From an uncultured Bacteroidia bacterium (GTDB taxonomy: Bacteria; Bacteroidota; Bacteroidia; Bacteroidales; UBA932), in contig CADAND010000007.1 in assembly GCA_902789245.1 (NCBI GenBank), positions 1 to 64,000 of the forward strand: 64,000 nucleotides of DNA, written 5' to 3'. Below, piece after piece: positions 18,005 through 25,579 of the stretch (positions are counted from its first letter, which is position 1; each line of letters opens with the position of its first letter). The notes beneath the pieces are model-generated. The model was given only the letters and a program-made list of their open reading frames with translations. It was not told the origin of the DNA and made no database searches. The position numbers and the translations under genes are program-made.

Positions 18005-19222
18005 TTAACCCACAGCCGGGGCGACGCGGATCACTTCGATCACGGCGTCCGGGGTCAGTTTTTCGTTCTTGTAGTACTTGAGGTCCACGCCCAGCATGAA
18101 GGGGTCGTCGCGGCCGGTGAAGATCCAGGCCTTGCCGTCGAAGGCGCTCACGTACGGGTCGCGCGCGTCAGCATCCTCCCAATCGTACCAATTCTTGATC
18201 GCCTTGATGGCTTCGTCGGCCGGCATGCCGGCGTGGATACTTCCGAACAGCGTGTAGCTCGGGCAGAAGACATCGATGGCGTCTGTGGTCGCGGTGCCGT
18301 TGCCGTAGGCGTAGACGATCATGCGCGGCGTCTGCTCGCCGTCCTTGGTATAACTCCAGGCACGGGTGTACTCTTCGTCCACGTCCATCCATTCGATTTC
18401 ATAGCCGTGGATGCCGTATACGACGACCTCATTCCCGATGTGGATGTTGCCGATGCCGCTTTCGTAGATGTTCAGCGGGCTGAAGGAGCGGTCGCGGACG
18501 AATTTCGTCCCGTCCCAGTCGTAGCGGACCGGCACGGTGCCGATTCCTGCCAGGCTGAGGGTGATGCGGTTCTGGTCAATCTCCCAGTCGAGACGGTGAT
18601 CGCGCATGGCCCAGTAGAGCCCGTTCTCGCCGTAGTAATACAGGCCGTCGTCGGTGATCTCCTCATCGGTAAAGGGCACGTCCAGGGGGAGCGTGGCGGG
18701 CGTCACCGTCTTTTTCGACACGGAATACCAGTAGTATTGCTGGTCCTTGAGGATGGATTCCACCTCGTAGCGGGTTTCCATGACGCGGAGAATGCCGAAG
18801 ATCCTGTCCGGGTCGGAACCCTGGAACGCGGTCAGGGAGACGGCCGGCGTCGAACCGTTTTCTTCCAGGTAGTCCTGGGTTGCCCAGGAGGGCGACAGGT
18901 TCGTGGGGTCCCAGTAGATGTAGTAGTCGATTTCTGAAATGTAGATCCCGTCGTAATAGACATCCTCCTCATCCTCCTCGGATTCCTCCGTCTTGCGCTC
19001 ATCCATCTCGTGGAGCTTCGTTTCGTAACTCTCGTGGTACTGCTCGCGCTTGGCGCGCGTGTTGATGTCTTCCGGCATGACGGCGTCCGGAAGCGCCTCG
19101 AAAAAGGCCCAGATATGCTCGGGGGCCGCTGATTTTACGGGAGCTGCCCCATGGGCCGGGGCGGCGGACAGGGCGGACACGACCAGTGCCACCACCGTCA
19201 GGAGAGAGAAGAGCTTTTTCAT
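18005..19222 (-). CDS. Secreted protein of unknown function, acidic and Tyr/Trp-rich
   Basis: Not recognised. 405 aa with a type I signal peptide (cleavage near PAHGA). An acidic linker (about residues 78-92, EESEEDEEDVYYDG) is followed by a Tyr/Trp/Asp-rich region with phrases such as SEIDYYIYWDP and GLYYYGENGLYWAMRDHRLDW, suggesting a beta-rich extracellular or periplasmic fold. There is no lipobox, no membrane segment and no catalytic motif I can name. It is divergent from the six-gene signalling operon, with a shared 89-base region between the two starts, and convergent with recN. Shared control with the operon is possible but unproven. Confidence 0.75.
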   Translation of the reverse strand: MKKLFSLLTVVALVVSALSAAPAHGAAPVKSAAPEHIWAFFEALPDAVMPEDINTRAKREQYHESYETKLHEMDERKTEESEEDEEDVYYDGIYISEIDYYIYWDPTNLSPSWATQDYLEENGSTPAVSLTAFQGSDPDRIFGILRVMETRYEVESILKDQQYYWYSVSKKTVTPATLPLDVPFTDEEITDDGLYYYGENGLYWAMRDHRLDWEIDQNRITLSLAGIGTVPVRYDWDGTKFVRDRSFSPLNIYESGIGNIHIGNEVVVYGIHGYEIEWMDVDEEYTRAWSYTKDGEQTPRMIVYAYGNGTATTDAIDVFCPSYTLFGSIHAGMPADEAIKAIKNWYDWEDADARDPYVSAFDGKAWIFTGRDDPFMLGVDLKYYKNEKLTPDAVIEVIRVAPAVG

Positions 19223-19230
19223 AACAGACT

Positions 19231-19238
19231 CAAAGGTA
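19231..19238 (-). promoter_or_regulatory. -7 box of the secreted-protein gene
   Basis: Reads TACCTTTG on the minus strand, a perfect TAnnTTTG match 8 bases before the ATG at 19222. Confidence 0.6.
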
Positions 19239-19259
19239 GTAATAAAACGGGAAGGGTGG

Positions 19260-19290
19260 TTTGATTATTTGCTATTTTATGCGTAAATTG
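19260..19290 (+). promoter_or_regulatory. Possible promoter of the six-gene signalling operon
   Basis: TTTG at 19260-19263, a 20-base gap, then TAAATTG at 19284-19290, one base short of TAnnTTTG. The leader to the ATG at 19312 would be about 15 bases. It lies back to back with the promoter of the divergent secreted protein. Confidence 0.4.
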
Positions 19291-19311
19291 CGCAGAATAA
19301 TCTTTTTTACG

Positions 19312-20475
19312 ATGGCTGTTAAAATTTTGAGTGTCGACGACGAGACCGATCTCGAATTGTTGTTGACGCAATTCTTCCGCAGACAGATCAGAAAGGGTGA
19401 ATACGAATTCTATTTTGCCCACAATGGATTGGAGGCGCTTCAGCTCCTGCTCAAGTATCCCGACATCTCCATCATCCTGTCAGACATCAACATGCCGGAA
19501 ATGGACGGACTGACGCTTCTGGCCAAGATCAATGAGATGCGGGTCCCGTCCCGGAAGTGCATCATGGTGAGCGCGTACGGAGACATGGACAACATCCGGC
19601 AGGCCATGAACGGCGGCGCCTTCGACTTCGCCACCAAGCCGATCGACCTGGACGACCTGCAGCGGACCATCGAGAAGGCCGTCGAGCAGATTGAGTATAT
19701 CAAGAGCGCCCAGAAGGAGCACGCCGAGCTGGTGGACATCCAGAGCGACCTGTCCGTGGCCCGGGAGATCCAGCAGGGCATCCTGCCGCGCTCGTTCAAG
19801 CTGAAGCTCTCGAATCCGGAAGCGGTGGATATCTTTGCCAGCATGGAGGCGGCCAAGGACGTGGGCGGCGACTTCTATGACCTCTTCCCGATCGACGACC
19901 ATCGGATCGGGTTCGCCATCGCCGACGTCAGCGGCAAGGGCGTGCCTGCGGCCATCTTCATGGCCGTGAGCCACACGCTCATCAAAGCCACGGGCATCCG
20001 GGACTTGGCTTCGAACGAGTGCATGGAGACGGTCAACAACATCCTGTGCGGCGAGAGTGTCGGCTCCATGTTCGTGACCGTGTTCTACGGCATCTATGAT
20101 TCGGAGACCGGCCAGGTCGATTACACCAATGCCGGCCACAACCCGCCTTACATCCTGCATGCCGACGGCTCGGTAGAGATGCTCCAGAACGACGGCAACC
20201 TGGTGCTCGGCGTGATGGAAAATATGATATTCAAGCGCTCGTCGCTGCAGCTGAATCCCGGCGACGCGCTTGTGATGTACACGGACGGCGTGACCGAGGC
20301 CGAGAACAAGGAGCACGCCCAGTTCGGAGAGTCCCGCCTGGAGGCGGAACTGGCCGCACTGAAGGGCTCTGACAGCAAGCATATGGTTGAGACGGTCCTC
20401 TCCAAGGTCCGGGAATTCGCCGCGGGCGCGCCCCAGAGCGATGATATTACGCAACTGGTAATTCGCAGAAAGTGA
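19312..20475 (+). CDS. Response regulator with SpoIIE-type PP2C phosphatase output
   Basis: 387-aa cytoplasmic protein. The REC domain (about 1-125) has the acidic pair VDDE, the phosphoacceptor Asp58 in LSDINMPEMDG, and the switch Lys in TKPID. A short helical linker (QSDLSVAREIQQGILP, typical for this fusion) leads to a PP2C/SpoIIE domain (about 165-385) with the metal motifs GGDFYDLF, IADVSGKGVPAA, YTNAGHNPPY and APQSDDITQLV. Such proteins normally dephosphorylate an anti-anti-sigma STAS protein; none is in this window. The ATG at 19312 fits the REC domain start. Its stop overlaps the next start (GTGA), so it leads the operon and is the natural output of the two kinases. Confidence 0.93.
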   Translation: MAVKILSVDDETDLELLLTQFFRRQIRKGEYEFYFAHNGLEALQLLLKYPDISIILSDINMPEMDGLTLLAKINEMRVPSRKCIMVSAYGDMDNIRQAMNGGAFDFATKPIDLDDLQRTIEKAVEQIEYIKSAQKEHAELVDIQSDLSVAREIQQGILPRSFKLKLSNPEAVDIFASMEAAKDVGGDFYDLFPIDDHRIGFAIADVSGKGVPAAIFMAVSHTLIKATGIRDLASNECMETVNNILCGESVGSMFVTVFYGIYDSETGQVDYTNAGHNPPYILHADGSVEMLQNDGNLVLGVMENMIFKRSSLQLNPGDALVMYTDGVTEAENKEHAQFGESRLEAELAALKGSDSKHMVETVLSKVREFAAGAPQSDDITQLVIRRK

Positions 20476-22136
20476 AACGTCAAACCCTCTTGGTGTATGC
20501 GCTGACGGCACTGGCAGTTCTCTCCGGTGTGGCCGCGGTCGCATACCACATAGGCAGCAGGCGGTCCCAGGCAGAGCTGGCCGCCATGCAGGAAGAGATG
20601 GATCGCCTGATGGCGGCCGAGAAGGACGCGGCCATCGTGAAGCGGGTCAGCCAGCAGATGGAGGATATCGCTTATCAGCAGAAAGCCATCTCCGACCAGC
20701 AGCGCGACCGCGCCGAGGAGCAGTCCATCCTGGCTACCCAGAGTGCCGCGCGTGCCGAAATGGAGAGCCGCGCCGCCCGGGCCGCCGAGGTCAAGGCGAA
20801 TGCCGCGGCCGACCTGGCCGAGCGGGAGCGGGCCAATGCCGAACGGCAGCAGGAGATCGCCGTGGAGCAGCGGGATGAGGCCACGCATGCCAAGAACGTG
20901 GCCGATACGCTGAACCGCCGCACCCAGGCCCGGACCCTGGCGGTGAGCTCGATGGTCCGGCGGGAAGCCAATGAGCCCGAAGTGGCCGACCTGCTGGCCT
21001 ACGCCAGCTGGTATTTCCTCAAGAACAACCGCGGAAACACGTACTACGCCGACACGTTCAAGTCCCTGACCCTGGCGACCGACGGCGTGTCGCGCTACCG
21101 GCTCCGGGAGGGCGGCTCAGTGAACGCCATCGCCCGGGTGCCCGGCCGGAACGGACAGTGCGTGGCCGTGAGCAACTACGGCGAGGTGGAGTGGCTGAGC
21201 GCCAGCGGAAGCGGCAGCGACGCCGGCGTCCGGATTACTTCCAAGTCCTTGCTGTTCAATCCTGCATATGATTTCCGGGATGTGACGGTCCAGGGCGGGA
21301 AGATTCTCGCGCTGTCGCACGGCGGCCCCCTGTGCGTGCTGGATTTCCAGGGCGGTCTGGAGGTCGTAGACCTGCCCGAAGATGATTATTTCAAATTGGT
21401 GCCGAGCGGGAACCGCCTGCTCGTGGCGGCCCGGCAGAGCCTGGGCTGGTACGCGGACGGCGCCCTGACGGGCCGCGTGGCCTTGGACAAGCCCCTGTCG
21501 ACGCTCGTGGACCGGGGCGGGGTCATCTGCCTCTTCTACGAGGACGGCACCTATGCCGAGATGGACGCAGCGGGCCGGATCACGGCCAAGGCACCGCTGG
21601 TGAACTACGTGGTCACCGCCGCCTGCTACGACCCGTCCAACGAGTGCCTGCTGCTGGGCGTGAAGGACGGCACGGTCTATCCGGTCAACAAGTACAACCG
21701 CGTGATGGAGACGCTTGCGGCCCATAAGTCGCGCTGCATGAGCATCACCATGCTCGACGCCGTCATCATCACCGGCGGTTACGACAAGACCTCCTATATC
21801 TGGAGCATGGATAACCTGCTGTACGAGAGCGGCCTGGGCTTCCGCGAAGAGTTGGAGGCGGAGCACGTGGGGAAGCGGGTGGTGAACGAAAAGGAGATCC
21901 CGACGGAGTGGCTGGTCCCCGTGGACTACACCTTCGACGGGTGGACGCTGGCCGTGTGCGGTGACGCCGACGGGAAGTCCGTCTGGATCGGCACCTCCGC
22001 CGGCAATGTCATGCTGCTGAATTCCTCGGTTGACGACATGGCGCATCAGCTGCATCGGAAACTCAAGCGTAATCTGACCCAACAGGAATGGACCCGTTAC
22101 GTCGGCGTGGCCATTCCGTATATGACATTCAAATGA
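20472..22136 (+). CDS. Membrane-anchored coiled-coil and beta-propeller protein
   Basis: Not assigned to a named family. 554 aa starting at a GTG that overlaps the upstream stop. One membrane segment lies at about residues 7-28, followed by a long Glu/Ala/Gln/Arg coiled coil (about 30-155). A helical patch with RTLAVSSMVRREANEPEVAD and LLAYASWYFLKNN comes next, then WD40/quinoprotein-like beta repeats (about 190-540; for example IITGGYDKTSYIWSMDNL). The layout resembles the scaffold part of WD40 proteins in which a helical repeat precedes the propeller. It may link the sensor kinase to the phosphatase. Membrane topology is uncertain. It sits between the phosphatase and the sensor, with 4-base overlaps on both sides. 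Confidence 0.75.
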   Translation: MKRQTLLVYALTALAVLSGVAAVAYHIGSRRSQAELAAMQEEMDRLMAAEKDAAIVKRVSQQMEDIAYQQKAISDQQRDRAEEQSILATQSAARAEMESRAARAAEVKANAAADLAERERANAERQQEIAVEQRDEATHAKNVADTLNRRTQARTLAVSSMVRREANEPEVADLLAYASWYFLKNNRGNTYYADTFKSLTLATDGVSRYRLREGGSVNAIARVPGRNGQCVAVSNYGEVEWLSASGSGSDAGVRITSKSLLFNPAYDFRDVTVQGGKILALSHGGPLCVLDFQGGLEVVDLPEDDYFKLVPSGNRLLVAARQSLGWYADGALTGRVALDKPLSTLVDRGGVICLFYEDGTYAEMDAAGRITAKAPLVNYVVTAACYDPSNECLLLGVKDGTVYPVNKYNRVMETLAAHKSRCMSITMLDAVIITGGYDKTSYIWSMDNLLYESGLGFREELEAEHVGKRVVNEKEIPTEWLVPVDYTFDGWTLAVCGDADGKSVWIGTSAGNVMLLNSSVDDMAHQLHRKLKRNLTQQEWTRYVGVAIPYMTFK

Positions 22137-24706
22137 GAAGGATAGCGAATTATATCGTCCTGATGGCCGCCGCGCTGCTGTTCGCGGTCCCGGCCGTCGC
22201 GCAGAACGGCGCTTACATGGGCGTGCCGTTCTTCAAGAACTATCCGGCCAGTCAGTACAATGCCCACAACCGCAACTTCGACGTGATCTGCGACGGTGAA
22301 GGGCATACGTTCTTTGCGAATTTTGAAGGCCTGCTGGTCTATGACAATGTCAAGTGGCGGATTGTCCATACACCTGACATCTCCCGCGTGGTGAGCGTGG
22401 ATATGGAAGAGGACGGAACGGTCCGTTTCGAAGGAATCAACCAGACGGGACGCATCCTGGGCATGGCCGGGGACTCCATCCGCGTCGCCTATTCTTCCGC
22501 TGACACCCGCGACGCCAGGGTGCTCGCCGGCGGCGAGCGCAACCGGGAGGCCGCAGTGGACCGCTGGAATGAAATCGAGGTTTATCAGCGCCTGCCGCTG
22601 AGCGCGGACCGGACGCTGCTGGCCACGGCGACGGACGGTGTGATCGCCATCGATGCACAGGGCCGGGAAGTCTGGCGTGTCAACGTCGACAACGGCCTCT
22701 GTTCCAACAGTATCACCAAACTTGCCTACGACGGCAAGGGTACGGTCTGGGGGGCCACGGACAATGGTGTCTTCAGCCTTTCGGTGACCGAAATCTATAC
22801 GCATTTCACGGAAAAGGAGGGCCTTCGGGGCCAGATTTCCTGCATCGCCCTGTGCGGCTCCGACCTGATGGTCGGTACCTTCCAGGGCCTGTTCCGCCTG
22901 GAGGGGCAGCGCTTTGTCCCGGCGGGCCAGATCAGTCACGCCTGCTGGCAGATCGCCCAGGTGGACGAAGGACGTATCTACGTGGCCACCTCGGACGGCG
23001 TCTATGAGTACGCCCGCGGCGCGGCGCGCCAGATATCCAATCAGTTCGCCCTGTCCATCACGGCCCTTTCCGACGGCTCCTTCCTGTTCGGCGAGCTCGA
23101 ACGCGTGAGCCGCTTCCGTCCCGGCCGGGGCGTTTCGACCGTCGGCGAGATTCCCAATATCACCCGCTTCAAGCAGGATGAGCGCGGCGGCGTCTGGGCC
23201 ATGACCCTGGCGGGCGACTACTACTATCTGGCCGCCGACAGCGCCAACTTCGAGAAGCGCGACGACGGTCCGTTCTCGAAACTGTTCGAATACGAAGACC
23301 CGGAAGGCCACCTGTGGCGCAGCGCCGACAACGGCCTGGGTATCAGCTATGACGGCATGCCGGACGAGCTGAAGGACTGGATCGAGCCGTTTGCCGGCTA
23401 CAGCATCCAGGCCATGCTGGTCGACAAAGGACTGGCGTGGATCGGCGACAACGACGACCTGGTCCGCTTCGACCTGACCGGGTGCCGGAAGACCGAGCGC
23501 TTCGAACCGCTGCTTTATTTCCGCAGCTTCAAGAAGGGAAGCGGCGACCTGACTATCAGCTTCTCCAACGACAAGATCGACCCCTTCGGGCAGGCGCGCT
23601 ACAGCTACCGCCTGCGCCAGGACAATGCCTGGTCCGACTGGAGCGACCAGCAGGAATACCTGTTCGCCAACCTCAGCTACGGCTCCTACCAGGTGTCCGT
23701 CCGCTCGATGGACGCCTTCGGGCAGCTGAGCGAGGTCGGCCCGCTTGAGTTCAAGCGCCCGTACCCGGTGTTCGTGCGCTGGTACGCGCTGCTGGTCTAT
23801 CTCCTCCTCATCATATTCCTGGTCTACCAGCTGTTCAAGTTGCGGATGCGCCATATGGCCGAGGAGCAGCAGCGACTGGAAACCATCGTCGACGAGCGGA
23901 CCCGCGAGCTGCGCCAGGCCCAGGACAAGCTGTTGCGCCAGGAGCGGGAGGCGGCCATCGGCAAGCTGACCAAGGGCCTCATCGACCGTATCCTCAATCC
24001 GATGAACTACATCAACAACTTCGCGCACCTGACCCTCGGCCTGTCGAAGGACATGAAGGCGAACATTGAGGATGAGAAGGAAAACATCTCCACGGATACC
24101 TACGAGGACTGCCTCGATATCACGGATATGATGACCACGAACCTGGAGAAGATCGAGCAGCACGGACTCTCCACGACGCGTACGCTCAAGGCGATGGAGG
24201 AACTGCTCAAGGAGCGCTCCATGAAGTTCGAGGCCACCGACCTGGCCCAGCTGTGCCAGCAGGCGGTCGAGACGTTCAAGAACTACGCTGCAGCCGACAT
24301 CTCCGCGCTGGGCATCCAGGTGGAATGCGTCCGTCCCTCCGGGCCCGTCATGCGGGACGTCGAGGCCGAACAGATCAACAAGTCCATCATGTCGATGCTC
24401 GCCAACAGCCTGTACGCCATCAAGAAGAAGGCGGACAAGGCGAGCGGCTACAGCCCCGTCCTCCGCGTCACCGTGGCGCAGGAGGGGAACCACCATGTCA
24501 TCATCAAGATCTACGACAACGGCATCGGTATCGAAGAGGGCATCATCGGCAAGATCTTCGATCCCTTCTTCACCACCAAGCCGACGGCCGAAGCGCCGGG
24601 CGTGGGTCTCTATCTCAGCCAGCAGGTCCTGCACGACTGCGGCGGCACGCTGGCGGTGCAGTCCGTGAAGGATGAATATACGGAATTTGTCATTAATTTG
24701 ACTTAA
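22133..24706 (+). CDS. Propeller-type sensor kinase with the phosphoacceptor His replaced by Asp
   Basis: 857-aa membrane sensor. It has a signal peptide (to about 23), a periplasmic two-component-regulator propeller (about 30-430), a Y_Y_Y immunoglobulin-like domain (about 460-540), one membrane helix (about 550-571), a coiled coil, then a kinase core. In the H-box the usual GIAHEIxNPLN is GLIDRILNPMN: Asp618 stands where His should be. The ATP-binding domain looks intact (N-box SMLANSLYAI, G1 DNGIGI, FFTTKP, G2 PGVGLYLSQQ). It could therefore bind ATP and phosphorylate a partner in trans, but not itself at the usual site. The ATGA start overlap with the upstream gene sets the start; a longer frame would begin inside that gene. 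A normal kinase gene follows 12 bases downstream. Confidence 0.92.
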   Translation: MRRIANYIVLMAAALLFAVPAVAQNGAYMGVPFFKNYPASQYNAHNRNFDVICDGEGHTFFANFEGLLVYDNVKWRIVHTPDISRVVSVDMEEDGTVRFEGINQTGRILGMAGDSIRVAYSSADTRDARVLAGGERNREAAVDRWNEIEVYQRLPLSADRTLLATATDGVIAIDAQGREVWRVNVDNGLCSNSITKLAYDGKGTVWGATDNGVFSLSVTEIYTHFTEKEGLRGQISCIALCGSDLMVGTFQGLFRLEGQRFVPAGQISHACWQIAQVDEGRIYVATSDGVYEYARGAARQISNQFALSITALSDGSFLFGELERVSRFRPGRGVSTVGEIPNITRFKQDERGGVWAMTLAGDYYYLAADSANFEKRDDGPFSKLFEYEDPEGHLWRSADNGLGISYDGMPDELKDWIEPFAGYSIQAMLVDKGLAWIGDNDDLVRFDLTGCRKTERFEPLLYFRSFKKGSGDLTISFSNDKIDPFGQARYSYRLRQDNAWSDWSDQQEYLFANLSYGSYQVSVRSMDAFGQLSEVGPLEFKRPYPVFVRWYALLVYLLLIIFLVYQLFKLRMRHMAEEQQRLETIVDERTRELRQAQDKLLRQEREAAIGKLTKGLIDRILNPMNYINNFAHLTLGLSKDMKANIEDEKENISTDTYEDCLDITDMMTTNLEKIEQHGLSTTRTLKAMEELLKERSMKFEATDLAQLCQQAVETFKNYAAADISALGIQVECVRPSGPVMRDVEAEQINKSIMSMLANSLYAIKKKADKASGYSPVLRVTVAQEGNHHVIIKIYDNGIGIEEGIIGKIFDPFFTTKPTAEAPGVGLYLSQQVLHDCGGTLAVQSVKDEYTEFVINLT

Positions 24707-24718
24707 GAATAAAGTCTT

Positions 24719-25579
24719 ATGGAAGAACTGGAAGGTCTGAAAAACCAGATAACCAATTTGCAGGATCAGTTGAACAGACAGGAGAAGATGGCTTCCCTGG
24801 GCCTGCTCAGTGCCGGCATCGCCCATGAAATCCAGAACCCGCTGAACTTCGTGATCAATTTCAGCAAGATGTCCATCAAGCTGCTGGACGACTTGCAGGA
24901 GATCGTGGACGACTGTGCGGACAAGCTGGGCGAGGACAACGCCGCCGACTTGAAAGACATTTCGGCGGATCTGGCCGACAATCTCCAGAAGATTCAGGAG
25001 CATGGCGAGCGGGCCATCAGCATCATCCGCGGCATCTTGCTGCAGAGCCGCGGCAAGGCCGGCGAGAAGCTGCCCACCGACGTGGGCCAGCTCGTGCACG
25101 AGTATGTCTGGCTCAGCTACCATGCCATGCGCGCCAACGACAAGAGCTTCAACATCACCATCAAGGAAGAGATTCCGGAGAACCTGACGAAGGTCATGGT
25201 GATCCCGCAGGACCTCAGCCGGGCCGTGCTCAACGTCATGAACAATGCCTGCTACACGGTCAAGGAGCGCGCCGGCCAGGAAGGCGCCGACTATGTGCCG
25301 ACCATCACGGTGAAAGTCGTCCAGGACGACAAAGGCGCCGGCGAGGCGGAAATCCGCATCGACATCACGGACAACGGCATGGGCATGACCCCCGAGATCA
25401 AGGCCAAGATCTTTGAGAATTTCTTCACCACCAAGCCGGCCGGCCAGGGCACGGGCCTGGGTATGAGCATCACCTACGATGTCATCACCAAGAACCACGG
25501 CGGCCAGCTGCTGGTGGAGTCGGAGCCGAAAGTCGGCACCACGTTCACCTTTATCATTCCTGCCAAGATTGTAAAATGA
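24719..25579 (+). CDS. Soluble histidine kinase with intact H-box
   Basis: 286-aa kinase with no membrane segment or sensor domain. A short N-terminal coiled coil (residues 1-24) leads straight into the HisKA-type H-box SAGIAHEIQNPLNFV, with His36 as the predicted phosphoacceptor. The ATPase domain has N-box NVMNNACYTV, G1 DNGMGM, FFTTKP and G2 GTGLGMSI. It resembles the catalytic tail of NtrB/propeller kinases cut off from its sensor. With the preceding Asp-substituted sensor it may form a split kinase: the sensor gives membrane and ligand control, this protein gives the His. Its stop overlaps the start of the TonB receptor gene (ATGA). Confidence 0.93.
   Translation: MEELEGLKNQITNLQDQLNRQEKMASLGLLSAGIAHEIQNPLNFVINFSKMSIKLLDDLQEIVDDCADKLGEDNAADLKDISADLADNLQKIQEHGERAISIIRGILLQSRGKAGEKLPTDVGQLVHEYVWLSYHAMRANDKSFNITIKEEIPENLTKVMVIPQDLSRAVLNVMNNACYTVKERAGQEGADYVPTITVKVVQDDKGAGEAEIRIDITDNGMGMTPEIKAKIFENFFTTKPAGQGTGLGMSITYDVITKNHGGQLLVESEPKVGTTFTFIIPAKIVK

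Noticed and set aside
22097..25498. A 1133-residue open frame antisense to the two kinase genes
   Set aside because: No start signal and no motif. It mirrors well-supported kinase genes on the plus strand.
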